From the NCBI RefSeq assembly GCF_019145375.1, contig NZ_JAHSTX010000001.1, positions 4,241,501 to 4,305,500 on the forward strand: a DNA stretch of 64,000 nt, written 5' to 3'. The position numbers were made by a program, and so were the translations under genes. Below are positions 54,515 to 63,031 of the stretch, in pieces. The stretch is from Pseudomonas triticicola. Lineage in GTDB: Bacteria > Pseudomonadota > Gammaproteobacteria > Pseudomonadales > Pseudomonadaceae. A model generated the notes under the pieces. That model saw only the letters and a list, made by a program, of their open reading frames with translations. It was not told the origin of the DNA and searched no databases. Within the stretch, counting starts at the first letter, position 1; each line of letters starts with the position of its first letter.

Positions 54515-54966
54515 GCAGCGCAAGCGAATACCTGCAAACGGTGCTGCATCACGACATTCCGCTGACCGCCGAGATGGGCCTCAAAGTGCTTGAATGGCGT
54601 GAGCAGCAATTGAGCCTGCACCTGCCGCTTGCGCCCAACGTCAATCACAAGAGCACCATGTTTGGCGGCAGCCTCTACTGCGGCGCGGTGCTGGCCGGCT
54701 GGGGCTGGTTGCATCTACGTTTGAAGGAAGAAGGGATTACCGACGGACACATCGTCATTCAGGAAGGGCAGATCAGTTATCCGCTGCCGGTGACCGGGGA
54801 CGCCGTGGCGATCTGCCCGGCACCGGATGCGGCAGTCTGGAAACGGTTCGTGGCGATCTATCGGCGATATGGGCGGGCGCGGCTGACGCTGGATACGCGG
54901 ATCCTGAATGCGGGAAGTGGGGACGAGGCGGTTAGATTTACCGGGCAGTACGTTTTGCACCGTTGA
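54511..54966 (+). CDS. Hotdog thioesterase (YiiD C-terminal domain type)
   Basis: A 151-residue single hotdog domain. The pattern LAPNVNHKSTMFGGSLYCGAVLAGWGWLHLRL is the signature of the thioesterase domain found at the C-terminus of YiiD. The substrate is unknown, probably an acyl-CoA or acyl-ACP. It is coupled to dctD by a 4-base overlap, so its expression follows the two-component genes. Confidence 0.88.
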   Translation: MSSASEYLQTVLHHDIPLTAEMGLKVLEWREQQLSLHLPLAPNVNHKSTMFGGSLYCGAVLAGWGWLHLRLKEEGITDGHIVIQEGQISYPLPVTGDAVAICPAPDAAVWKRFVAIYRRYGRARLTLDTRILNAGSGDEAVRFTGQYVLHR

Positions 54967-54976
54967 AGATCAACAG

Positions 54977-55151
54977 CCCCTCACCCTAGCCCTCTCCCGA
55001 GGGAGAGGGAACCGATACGGGGATGCTGCAGATTTACGTCGACCTGAAACTGCTTCGCCGACTCCACAATCGACTCGATTCTCCAGGTCCATGCATAGCG
55101 CCAGACAACTCGGTCGGCTCCCTCTCCTGGGGGAGAGGGCTGGGTGAGGGG
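54977..55151. repeat. Interspersed repeat with inverted CCCTCTCCC/GGGAGAGGG ends
   Basis: A second copy of the element type at 1324-1482, here starting CCCCTCACCCTAGCCCTCTC and ending GGGAGAGGGCTGGGTGAGGG. The ends are inverted to each other. It fills the space between the convergent thioesterase and cysQ genes. Confidence 0.82.
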
Positions 55152-55168
55152 AATTGCGGATCAGGCAG

Positions 55169-55996
55169 TTAGCCTCGGGCCAACTCCAACAACCGTCCGC
55201 GCCACGCAGCCTTCGCCGGCAGCGCCAGAAAGAACTCATTCAACAGCGATTCCCGCGGCGGATAACTGAACGCTTCGCCATTCAAATCCAGCACCTCACC
55301 CCCCGCGCCTTCCAGCACTCCCTGCGCTGCCGCCGTGTCCCACTGCGAAGTCGGCGCAAGACGTGGATAGCAATCGGCAGCACCTTCGGCCAACAGACAG
55401 AACTTCAAGGAGCTGCCGATATTGGCCAGTTGCAGCTCACCAAGACTGGCGCTCAACCCGGCCAGCAAACGCTCTTGCTCGGGACTGGAATGGCGACGGC
55501 TGGCCACCACAGTAAACGCCTCGCCCGGCGCAGGCACATCGCGCACCTGAATAGCTATCGGCGTTGCGCCTTTGTCGCCACGCCATGTCCCGAGCCCGGC
55601 GCCACCGACGTAAAAACGACCGTTGGTCGGCATCGTCACCACGCCAAACACCACCCGGCCATTTTCGATCAGCGCGATGTTGACGGTGAATTCTTCGCTA
55701 CCGCTGATGAACTCCTTGGTACCGTCCAGCGGATCCACCAGCCACCAGCGTTGCCAACCGGCGCGCACGCTTTGCGGGATGTCGGCGTCCTCTTCCGAGA
55801 GCACCGGAATGCTCGAATCCAGCGCCGTCAGCCCGGCAACGATAAGGTGATGCGCAGCCAGATCGGCAGCCGTCACCGGCGAATCATCGGACTTGGCCGT
55901 GACTTCGACGCCTGCACGCCAGAACGGCAGAATCGCCTCGCCAGCCTGTAAAGCCAGCGCAACCACAGGTGCCATCAGCGGATGGGGAAAATTCAT
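55169..55996 (-). CDS. cysQ: 3'(2'),5'-bisphosphate nucleotidase CysQ
   Basis: It removes 3'-phosphoadenosine 5'-phosphate formed during sulfate assimilation. The 275 residues have the Li-sensitive phosphatase motifs: SEEDAD, WLVDPLDGTKEFISG and the second metal motif TSQWDTAAAQGVLEGAGG. ATG 55996 gives the usual start MNFPHPLMAPVV. ATG 56011, which overlaps the nudE stop by 8 bases, adds 5 residues and cannot be excluded. Confidence 0.95.
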   Translation of the reverse strand: MNFPHPLMAPVVALALQAGEAILPFWRAGVEVTAKSDDSPVTAADLAAHHLIVAGLTALDSSIPVLSEEDADIPQSVRAGWQRWWLVDPLDGTKEFISGSEEFTVNIALIENGRVVFGVVTMPTNGRFYVGGAGLGTWRGDKGATPIAIQVRDVPAPGEAFTVVASRRHSSPEQERLLAGLSASLGELQLANIGSSLKFCLLAEGAADCYPRLAPTSQWDTAAAQGVLEGAGGEVLDLNGEAFSYPPRESLLNEFFLALPAKAAWRGRLLELARG

Positions 55997-56003
55997 CGAC
56001 GTC

Positions 56004-56573
56004 TCACTCATAGCTGAACACCCCGCGCTGGCTCAGCAGGTCGCGGGTCAGATACAGCGCCGCCAAGGCGCGGCCTTCGGAAAATTGCGGATTCTGCGCC
56101 AGCGCCGACAGTTCGCGCAGGTTGACCTTGTCGACCCGCATCGGCTCCGGCTCATCACCTTCCAGCCGCTCTTCATACAGGTCGGTGGCCAGCACCACTT
56201 GGATTTTCTGGCTCATGTAACCGGGCGACAGCGACAGCTCGGTCAGATGTTCCAATTGACGCGCGCCATAACCGGCCTCTTCCTTGAGCTCCCGCTCGGC
56301 CGCCGCCAGCACGTCCTCGCCCGGCTCGATCAGGCCTTTGGGCAGAGACAGTTCGTATTCGTCGGTGCCGCCGCAGTATTCCTCGATCAACACTGCGTGT
56401 TCGGCATCAAGCATCGCGACGATCATCACCGCGCCATAACCCGCGCCCTTGCCAACCAGACGCTCGTAAGTACGCTCCACGCCATTGGAAAATCGCAGCT
56501 TGAGTTCTTCGACGCGAAACAGGCGACTGGTGGCGACGATCTCGCGGGCGAGTACGGTGGGTTTCTGGCGCAT
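56004..56573 (-). CDS. nudE: ADP compounds hydrolase NudE
   Basis: A 189-residue Nudix hydrolase active on ADP-ribose, Ap3A and NADH-type substrates. The Nudix box is GLIEPGEDVLAAAERELKEE with AGYG, preceded by YELSLPKG. The end LTRDLLSQRGVFSYE is usual for NudE. The stop lies at the start of cysQ, so the two nucleotide-cleaning enzymes form an operon. Confidence 0.95.
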   Translation of the reverse strand: MRQKPTVLAREIVATSRLFRVEELKLRFSNGVERTYERLVGKGAGYGAVMIVAMLDAEHAVLIEEYCGGTDEYELSLPKGLIEPGEDVLAAAERELKEEAGYGARQLEHLTELSLSPGYMSQKIQVVLATDLYEERLEGDEPEPMRVDKVNLRELSALAQNPQFSEGRALAALYLTRDLLSQRGVFSYE

Positions 56574-56661
56574 GCAAAGCTCCTTGGCGTGAACGCGCTA
56601 CTATAACGCGGCTTTCCCGATTGTTTGCGTCGGATATCCTTTCACCGTTCGAGACGTTGCC

Positions 56662-57324
56662 ATGCCTTCTTTACCGTGGTCCGACATCGATACCGTTCTG
56701 CTCGACATGGACGGCACGCTGCTGGATCTGCACTTCGACAACCATTTCTGGCTCGAACACCTGCCCCAGCGCTACGCCGAACTGCACGGCATCAGCCGGG
56801 CCATGGCCGAGCTGGAATTGCAGCCATTGTTCGAGCGCCACGCCGGCCAGTTGCAGTGGTATTGCCTGGATTTCTGGAGCGCGGAACTGAAATTGTCGGT
56901 GCGTGAACTGAAACAGGAAACCGCCCATCTGATCGCCCTGCGCGCGGATGCCGATACCTTCCTCGACGCGATCAAACGCGCCGGCAAACGGGTGATCATG
57001 ATCACCAATGCGCACCGCGATTCGCTGTCGTTGAAACTGGAACGGATCGAACTCGCACCATACTTCGAGCGGCTGATCAGCTCGCACGACTATGGTTATC
57101 CCAAGGAGAACCCGCAGTTCTGGGATGCCTTGCAGGCGGACATCGGTTTTGATCCGGCGCGCAGCCTGTTTATCGACGACACCTTGCCGATCCTGCGCAG
57201 TGCACGGGATTTTGGCGTAGCGCACTTGCTGGCGGTGAAAGAACCGGACAGCCGCAAAGGGCCGAAGGACACGGCCGAATTTGCCGCGGTCGGGGATTAC
57301 CGCGATCTCATCGCCGGACTCTGA
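56662..57324 (+). CDS. yrfG: GMP/IMP nucleotidase YrfG (HAD family)
   Basis: A 220-residue HAD phosphatase. The nucleophile motif is LLDMDGTLLDLHFDNHFW, motif II is VIMITNAHRDSL, the Lys is in YGYPKENPQFW and motif IV is SLFIDDTLPIL. It is divergent from nudE. In E. coli the orthologous nucleotidase acts on GMP and IMP. Confidence 0.92.
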   Translation: MPSLPWSDIDTVLLDMDGTLLDLHFDNHFWLEHLPQRYAELHGISRAMAELELQPLFERHAGQLQWYCLDFWSAELKLSVRELKQETAHLIALRADADTFLDAIKRAGKRVIMITNAHRDSLSLKLERIELAPYFERLISSHDYGYPKENPQFWDALQADIGFDPARSLFIDDTLPILRSARDFGVAHLLAVKEPDSRKGPKDTAEFAAVGDYRDLIAGL

Positions 57325-57328
57325 ATCC

Positions 57329-57408
57329 TGTAGGAGCTGCCGAAGGCTGCGATCTTTTGACTTTGTTAAACCAAGATCAAAAGATCGCAGCCTTCGGCAG
57401 CTCCTACA
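57329..57408. repeat. REPIN of a second family (GGAGCTGCCGAAGGCTGCGA)
   Basis: Inverted arms TGTAGGAGCTGCCGAAGGCT and AGCCTTCGGCAGCTCCTACA are perfect matches, with an inner GATCTTTTGA/TCAAAAGATC, giving a near-perfect hairpin of about 80 bases between the convergent yrfG and lysM genes. Confidence 0.92.
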
Positions 57409-57416
57409 TTACTGCG

Positions 57417-57857
57417 TTATTTTGGAATGCGCAGCTTCTGCCCCGGATAAATCTTGTTCACATCCTTGAGCATCGGTTTGTTGGCTTCGAAAATCTTCTC
57501 GTACTGGTTGGCATTGCCATAGACGCGCAGTGAAATTGCGCTGAGTGTGTCACCTGCTTTGACCTCGACAAACTCTGCCGCAACCACCACCGGCCCGGTC
57601 ACGGTGATCTGATCATCCACACTGCCCACGCCAGCAATGTTGCCCACCGCGAGCAGAATCTTTTCCTTCTCTTCCTGGCTCGCCACCTCACCGGTGACAG
57701 TTACCTTGTCGCCATCCACGGTCGCCTGCACGTTGGGATTGCCCAGCCCGACCTTGCTGATATGTTCCTTCAACTGCTCGCTGGCATTGGCGTTTCCGGG
57801 AGTCAACAGATCAAGCAGTTTCTCACCGGCTTCTTTGACAAAACTCAAAAGGCTCAT
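57417..57857 (-). CDS. lysM: BON-LysM domain protein (YgaU/Kbp-like)
   Basis: A 146-residue protein with an N-terminal helix (LLSFVKEAGEKLLDLL), a BON domain (VQATVDGDKVTVTGEVASQEEKEKIL) and a C-terminal LysM domain (FVEVKAGDTLSAISLRVYGNANQYEKIF). The E. coli homologue of the same layout is the potassium-binding protein Kbp. No signal peptide is seen. GGAG stands 8 bases before ATG 57857 but only 3 before the ATG at 57866, which decides the start. Confidence 0.93.
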   Translation of the reverse strand: MSLLSFVKEAGEKLLDLLTPGNANASEQLKEHISKVGLGNPNVQATVDGDKVTVTGEVASQEEKEKILLAVGNIAGVGSVDDQITVTGPVVVAAEFVEVKAGDTLSAISLRVYGNANQYEKIFEANKPMLKDVNKIYPGQKLRIPK

Positions 57858-57995
57858 CGCATTCACTCCATGTAATAAAGGGTCAGTCGTCCAAGCCTAG
57901 ACCACCCCAGCCAAACCCGGTTCCAGTCCGACCAATGACGCTGCCGCGCCGCAGGCGGTAGAATCGCCACACCCCGCCAACCGCCCGGAGCGAAG

Positions 57996-58883
57996 ATGGA
58001 CATCAAGCAACTGAAATTCCTCATCGCCCTCGACGAAACACGCCATTTCGGCCAGGCCGCCGCGCGCTGCCACATCACCCAGCCGACCCTGTCGATGCGC
58101 TTGCGCAGCCTCGAAGAAGAACTTGATCTGCCATTGGTCAACCGTGGCCAGCGCTTCGAAGGTTTCACCGCGCCGGGCGAGCGCGTGCTGGCTTGGGCGC
58201 GCACGGTGCTGGCGGCTTACGACGGCTTGCAGGCAGAAGCGGCGGCCTGTCGCGGCAACCTGATCGGTACGCTGCGCCTGGGCGTGGTGCCGCTGTCGAG
58301 CTTCGATCCGTTGCCGCTGATGCAACGTCTGCATGCGGCGCACCCGGACCTGCGCTTCGAACTGTCGTCGCTGAGCTCCGAGCAGGTGCTCGAACACTTG
58401 GCAAACAACCGCATCGACATTGGCGTGTCCTATCTGGAGCGTCTGGACAGCGAGCGCTTCGATTCGCTGGCCTTCAACGAAACGCGCATGGGCCTGCTCT
58501 ATGACGAGCGCTCGTTCAACTTCGGCGAAGCCCCCCTGAGCTGGGAATCGCTGATCGAACTGCCGCTGTGCATGCTCACCAGCGGCATGCACTTTCGCCA
58601 GTCCATCGACCACAACTTCCACAGCCGTGGCCTGACCCCGCAACCGTTGTTGCAAACCGACGCCGTGCATCAACTGCTGCAAGCAGTACACGGCGGTTTT
58701 TGCTGCGCGATCATGCCGCTCGATGGCGGCGCGGAAACCCTTGCTGATCACCTGCGTCTGCAACCGATCGAAAATGCCCACACCCTCGCGCCACTGGGGC
58801 TGATCATGCGCCGTGGCGCGCCGCGTTCAGCGCTGGCGGAAGCCTGTTTCGCGCTTTATCAGAAATCGCCAACAGACGCTTGA
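57996..58883 (+). CDS. LysR-family regulator upstream of fdhD
   Basis: A 295-residue LysR regulator with start MDIKQLKFLIALDETRHFGQ and a complete helix-turn-helix (CHITQPTLSMRLRSLEEELDLPLVNR). The effector domain has LIGTLRLGVVPLSSFDPLPL. It lies on the same strand 92 bases before fdhD and may control it; divergent autoregulation of the usual LysR type is not possible with lysM, which is a separate unit. GGAG precedes ATG 57996. Confidence 0.92.
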   Translation: MDIKQLKFLIALDETRHFGQAAARCHITQPTLSMRLRSLEEELDLPLVNRGQRFEGFTAPGERVLAWARTVLAAYDGLQAEAAACRGNLIGTLRLGVVPLSSFDPLPLMQRLHAAHPDLRFELSSLSSEQVLEHLANNRIDIGVSYLERLDSERFDSLAFNETRMGLLYDERSFNFGEAPLSWESLIELPLCMLTSGMHFRQSIDHNFHSRGLTPQPLLQTDAVHQLLQAVHGGFCCAIMPLDGGAETLADHLRLQPIENAHTLAPLGLIMRRGAPRSALAEACFALYQKSPTDA

Positions 58884-58975
58884 TCGACGGCATCTATCGG
58901 TAGATCGGTAATAGCGATTAGACGCGACAACTTGCCGCGCCTAGTCTTGACCTAGATCAAACCGTCGGTGATGCC

Positions 58976-59815
58976 ATGAACGCCAAGCGCCCAGCCTGCG
59001 CGGCGCCAGCAATTGAAACGCCCGCGCCTGCCGCCAGCCAGACCTACAGCTACAGCGATCTACCCTTTGAGGCATCGGCCAGCACCGCGCTGGCCGAGGA
59101 AGTCGCGTTGGCGATCGCCTACAACGGCATCAGCCAGGCAGTGATGCTGGTGACGCCGACCGACCTTGAAGATTTCATCGTCGGTTTCAGCCTCGGTAGC
59201 GGCATCATCGAAGACGCCAGCGATATCTACGATCTGCAACTGACAGGCGCAGGCTCGGCGCAATACGCGCAAGTGACCATCGCCAATCGCGCATTCTGGA
59301 ACCTCAAACAGCAGCGTCGGCAGTTGGCCGGCACCAGCGGCTGCGGACTGTGCGGCGTCGAAGCCGTCGAACAGGCGCTGCCTGAGCTCAAAGTGTTGCC
59401 GGGCGCGGCGTTGCCACCGATCGAATGGCTCGACGGTTTGCGCCAGCGCATCGGCGCCTTCCAGCCGCTCGGTCAGCACTGCGGCGCGGTGCATGCAGCG
59501 GTGTTCATGAATGCCCGTGGCGAATTGCTGCTCGGCCGCGAAGACATCGGCCGACACAACGCCCTCGACAAGCTGATTGGCGGGTTGGTCCGCCAGAAGA
59601 TTTCCACCGAAGGCGGCCTGGCGATTGTCACCAGCCGTTGCAGCCTCGAATTGATCCAGAAAATCTTGCGTGCCGGCATCCAGACCCTGGTCAGCCTGTC
59701 GGCACCCACCGGTCTGGCCGTGCAATGGGCCCGGCGCCACAACCTCAATCTCATCCACCTGCCGCAGAAAAGTGCGCCGCGGGTGTACAGCCCCGCGATG
59801 GAGAATCAAGCGTGA
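58976..59815 (+). CDS. fdhD: Formate dehydrogenase accessory sulfurtransferase FdhD
   Basis: A 279-residue cytoplasmic protein that passes sulfur to the molybdenum cofactor of formate dehydrogenases. The essential Cys pair is in GTSGCGLCGVEA (Cys123 and Cys126). VGFSLGSGII and EDIGRHNALDKLIG are family motifs. The stop overlaps the GTG start of the oxidoreductase gene, so the chaperone and its client are made together. Confidence 0.96.
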   Translation: MNAKRPACAAPAIETPAPAASQTYSYSDLPFEASASTALAEEVALAIAYNGISQAVMLVTPTDLEDFIVGFSLGSGIIEDASDIYDLQLTGAGSAQYAQVTIANRAFWNLKQQRRQLAGTSGCGLCGVEAVEQALPELKVLPGAALPPIEWLDGLRQRIGAFQPLGQHCGAVHAAVFMNARGELLLGREDIGRHNALDKLIGGLVRQKISTEGGLAIVTSRCSLELIQKILRAGIQTLVSLSAPTGLAVQWARRHNLNLIHLPQKSAPRVYSPAMENQA

Positions 59816-62160
59816 GCCAACATCATCAAGCCGACCAGAAACCTGTCCCGCGCTACAAGCCTTACAAAGGTGCCGCTGGCGGCTGGGGCGCCCTGATCAG
59901 TGTGGCCCAGGCGTGGCTGACCAGCGATAACGCCCTGAAAAACCTGCGCATGATGCTCAAGACCAACCAGAACGGCGGTTTCGACTGCCCGGGTTGCGCC
60001 TGGGGTGATTCGCCGGAAAGCGGCATGGTCAAGTTCTGCGAGAACGGCGCCAAAGCGGTGAACTGGGAAGCGACCAAGCGTCGCGTCGATGCCAAATTCT
60101 TCGCCAAGCACAGCGTCACTTCCTTGCTGGAACAAAGCGATTACTGGCTGGAATATCAGGGTCGCCTGACCGAGCCGATGGTCTACGACGCCGAGTCCGA
60201 CCGCTATAAGCCGATATCTTGGGAAGATGCCTTCGCCCTGATCGGCAAGCATCTGCGCAATCTGCCGAGCCCGGATCAGGCCGAGTTCTACACCTCGGGG
60301 CGCGCCAGCAACGAAGCAGCGTATCTGTATCAGCTGTTCGTGCGGGCTTACGGCACCAACAATTTTCCTGACTGCTCGAACATGTGCCACGAGGCCAGTG
60401 GCGTGGCGTTGGCGCAGAGTGTCGGGGTCGGCAAAGGCACGGTGACCTTCGACGACTTCGAACACGCCGACGCGATTTTCGTCTGGGGCCAGAACCCTGG
60501 CACCAACCATCCGCGCATGCTCGAACCGTTGCGTGAAGCGGTGAAACGCGGCGCCCAAGTGGTGTGCATCAATCCGCTGAAAGAGCGCGGTCTGGAGCGT
60601 TTCCAGCATCCACAGCACCCGATCGAAATGCTCACCAACGGCGACAAGCCGACCAACACCGCGTATTTCCGCCCGGCACTCGGCGGCGACATGGCGGTGC
60701 TGCGCGGCATGGCCAAGTTCCTCCTGCAATGGGAACGCGATGCGCAGAAGGCAGGCGAGCCGGCGGTGTTCGACCATGATTTCCTCAATGCCCACAGCGC
60801 TAACGTGCTGGAGTACCTCGCCACTGTCGACGACACCTCGTGGGAGCAGATCGTCGAGCAATCGGGGCTGACCCTGGTCGAGATCGAGCAAGCTGCGCGC
60901 ATGTACGCCAAAGGCAAGAACGTGATCATGTGCTGGGCCATGGGCATCACCCAGCACCGTCATTCGGTGCCGACCATTCAGGAAATCGCCAACCTGACGC
61001 TGCTGCGCGGCAATATCGGCAAACCTGGCGCCGGTCTGTGCCCGGTGCGTGGTCACAGCAACGTGCAGGGCGACCGCACCATGGGCATCAACGAGCGTCC
61101 ACCGGTGGCGTTCCTCGACTCGCTGGAGCGTCGCTTCCAGTTCAAGGTGCCGCGCCACAATGGCCACAACGTGGTCGAGGCGATTCATGCGATGGCCGAA
61201 GGTCGCGCCAAGGTGTTCATCGGCTTGGGCGGCAACTTTGCCCAGGCCACGCCGGACAGCTCGCGCACTTTCGAAGCGCTGCGCAACTGCGACCTGACCG
61301 TGCAGATCAGCACCAAGCTCAACCGCAGCCACCTCGCTCACGGCAAAGACGCGCTGATCCTGCCGTGCCTGGGCCGTACCGACATCGACATCCAGACCGA
61401 AGGCCCGCAAGCGGTGACCGTGGAAGACTCGTTCAGCATGGTCCACGCGTCCAACGGCCAGTTGCAGCCGCTGTCGAACCAGATGCGCTCGGAACCATCG
61501 ATCATCGCAGGCATCGCTGCCGCCACTCTCGGCAGCCAACCGGTGGACTGGAACTGGCTGGTAGCCGATTACGGGCGCATTCGCGAACTGATCGCCGACA
61601 CCATCCCGAGTTTCAAAGACTTCAACGACAAGATCAAAAACCCGGGCGGCTTCTATCTGGGCAACTCGGCTGGCGCCCGCAAGTGGAACACACCTTCGGG
61701 CCGTGCCAATTTCCGCGCCAACCAGTTGCCGAAAGACCTGGTCCACGAGCGCACCCGTGCCACCGGCCAGGTGCCGGATCTGATCCTGCAATCGATGCGC
61801 TCCCACGATCAGTACAACACGACGATCTATGGTCTCGACGACCGCTACCGTGGCGTGAAGGGCCAGCGTGACGTGCTGTTCGCCAACGAGGCCGACATCA
61901 TTCGCCTGGGCTTCCGTCCAGGGCAGAAGGCCGACATCGTGTCGATCTGGGACGACGGTCGCGAGCGTCGGGTGAAAGGTTTTACATTGTTGGCGTTCGA
62001 TATTCCTGCCGGGCAGGCAGCGGCATACTATCCGGAAGTCAATCCGCTGGTGCCGCTGGAGAGCACAGGCGATGGCAGCCACACGCCGACGTCGAAGTTC
62101 ATTGCGATCCGGCTGGAAGCGGCGAGTGAGACTGGTTTGATCATGGCTAAATCCGCTTAA
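59812..62160 (+). CDS. FdhF/YdeP-family molybdopterin oxidoreductase
   Basis: A 782-residue molybdo-bisPGD enzyme. Features are GFDCPGCAWGD near the N-terminus (fewer Cys than a classical [4Fe-4S] motif), FYTSGRASNEAAYLYQLFVR, the presumed Mo-ligand region DCSNMCHEASGVAL with Cys rather than selenocysteine, VWGQNPGTNHPRML, and the C-terminal molybdopterin dinucleotide-binding domain (LILQSMRSHDQYNTTIYGLDDRY). Family substrates are mostly unknown; in E. coli YdeP is linked to acid resistance. The GTG start overlaps the fdhD stop and follows GGAGAATCAAGC. The longer frame is a shadow of fdhD. Confidence 0.92.
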   Translation: MSQHHQADQKPVPRYKPYKGAAGGWGALISVAQAWLTSDNALKNLRMMLKTNQNGGFDCPGCAWGDSPESGMVKFCENGAKAVNWEATKRRVDAKFFAKHSVTSLLEQSDYWLEYQGRLTEPMVYDAESDRYKPISWEDAFALIGKHLRNLPSPDQAEFYTSGRASNEAAYLYQLFVRAYGTNNFPDCSNMCHEASGVALAQSVGVGKGTVTFDDFEHADAIFVWGQNPGTNHPRMLEPLREAVKRGAQVVCINPLKERGLERFQHPQHPIEMLTNGDKPTNTAYFRPALGGDMAVLRGMAKFLLQWERDAQKAGEPAVFDHDFLNAHSANVLEYLATVDDTSWEQIVEQSGLTLVEIEQAARMYAKGKNVIMCWAMGITQHRHSVPTIQEIANLTLLRGNIGKPGAGLCPVRGHSNVQGDRTMGINERPPVAFLDSLERRFQFKVPRHNGHNVVEAIHAMAEGRAKVFIGLGGNFAQATPDSSRTFEALRNCDLTVQISTKLNRSHLAHGKDALILPCLGRTDIDIQTEGPQAVTVEDSFSMVHASNGQLQPLSNQMRSEPSIIAGIAAATLGSQPVDWNWLVADYGRIRELIADTIPSFKDFNDKIKNPGGFYLGNSAGARKWNTPSGRANFRANQLPKDLVHERTRATGQVPDLILQSMRSHDQYNTTIYGLDDRYRGVKGQRDVLFANEADIIRLGFRPGQKADIVSIWDDGRERRVKGFTLLAFDIPAGQAAAYYPEVNPLVPLESTGDGSHTPTSKFIAIRLEAASETGLIMAKSA

Positions 62161-62181
62161 CCGCGGAGCCAGATCCGGCCC

Positions 62182-62249
62182 CTTCGCGAGCAGGCTCGCT
62201 CACAGTTGGAATACGTTTCAAATGTGGGAGCGAGCCTGCTCGCGAAAGC
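62182..62249. repeat. REP pair in tail-to-tail arrangement
   Basis: CTTCGCGAGCAGGCTCGCTC at the left and TGTGGGAGCGAGCCTGCTCG at the right, 20 bases apart, so the order of arms is opposite to that in the REPINs at 7129 and elsewhere. The left arm lacks the full TCCCACA end. Confidence 0.85.
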
Positions 62250-62298
62250 TATCGACCTGTCAACAGATCTGCCTTAGCAAAGATTTTCGACCGCCCAC

Positions 62299-62331
62299 AA
62301 AAAAGGCCGTTTCTGCATGAAAACGGCCTGT
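62299..62331. terminator. Hairpin in the spacer after the oxidoreductase gene
   Basis: Stem AGGCCGTTT/AAACGGCCT. The T-run lies only on the - strand side, so for the + strand transcript this is a weak terminator. Confidence 0.55.
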
Positions 62332-62395
62332 CCGAAGTAGCTAAAGACCGGCGAAAATCGGTTAAGTTCCGGTGAAAAAACAGTAACTTGCATTA

Positions 62396-62405
62396 TTGTA
62401 TACAA
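62396..62405. promoter_or_regulatory. TTGTATACAA palindrome
   Basis: A perfect 10-base palindrome, 85 bases before the glycine-zipper gene. TTGTATACAA-like sites are bound by GntR-family (FadR/FCD subgroup) regulators. No such regulator gene is in the window. Confidence 0.4.
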
Positions 62406-62490
62406 GTCGTGTTATTCGTCGGATTTTGATTGTCACGCCCAACGCAGAGCCTCAGGATCGGCGCCGTCATCCCTTTGAGGCTCATCCTCT

Positions 62491-62976
62491 ATGAAGTTCT
62501 CCTCGATTCTCTTGTTGTCCCTTGGCCTGGTCAGTGGCTTCGCTTCTGCCGGAGGCACCACCGAAGCAGGTGTGGGCGGCGCATTGGGCGGGGTTCTTGG
62601 CTCGGTCGTCGGTCAATCGTTAGGCGGCAATACAGGTTCCACCATTGGCGCAGCCCTGGGCGGCGCGGGTGGTAGCGCAGTCGGCGCCGACAAGCGCAGC
62701 CGTGGCGAAGCAGCCATCGGTGGTGCACTGGGTGCAGCCGGCGGTAACGTGGTTGGCCGCAGTCTCGGCGGCACCACCGGCAGCCTGATCGGCTCCGCCG
62801 CTGGTGGCGGTGCAGGCGGCGCGCTGGGTAACTACATGGGCAACAAGAGCGACGATGATGATCGTCGCTACGACCGTCGCCATGATGACCGTCGCTACTA
62901 CCGCGACCGTGGTCATCCAGGTCGCGGCCATGCCTACGGCCACCGCAAGCATCACAAGTACTATCGCCACCACTAA
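62491..62976 (+). CDS. Glycine-zipper envelope protein
   Basis: A 161-residue exported protein with a signal peptide (FSSILLLSLGLVSGFASAGG). The middle holds repeated glycine-zipper units (VGGALGGVLGSVVGQSLGG, IGAALGGAGGSAVG, IGGALGAAGGNVVGRSLGG, IGSAAGGGAGGALGNYMG) able to insert in or span a membrane. The tail is rich in Asp, Arg, His and Tyr (DDDDRRYDRRHDDRRYYRD) and may bind metals. Function unknown. It is like outer-membrane glycine-zipper proteins, but there is no lipobox. Confidence 0.85.
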   Translation: MKFSSILLLSLGLVSGFASAGGTTEAGVGGALGGVLGSVVGQSLGGNTGSTIGAALGGAGGSAVGADKRSRGEAAIGGALGAAGGNVVGRSLGGTTGSLIGSAAGGGAGGALGNYMGNKSDDDDRRYDRRHDDRRYYRDRGHPGRGHAYGHRKHHKYYRHH

Positions 62977-62991
62977 GGCGAAGGCTTGAAC

Positions 62992-63025
62992 AAAAAATCG
63001 CAGCTTTTTAGCTGCGATTTTTTTT
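62992..63025. terminator. Bidirectional rho-independent terminator
   Basis: Stem AAAAAATCGCAGC/GCTGCGATTTTTT with a short loop and T-runs on both strands, between the convergent glycine-zipper and thioesterase genes. Confidence 0.93.
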
Positions 63026-63031
63026 GCGCGC

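Noticed and set aside
59806..62082. 758-codon frame antisense to the molybdo-oxidoreductase
   Set aside because: Shadow frame without motifs, made of Val/His/Arg/Gly-rich sequence.
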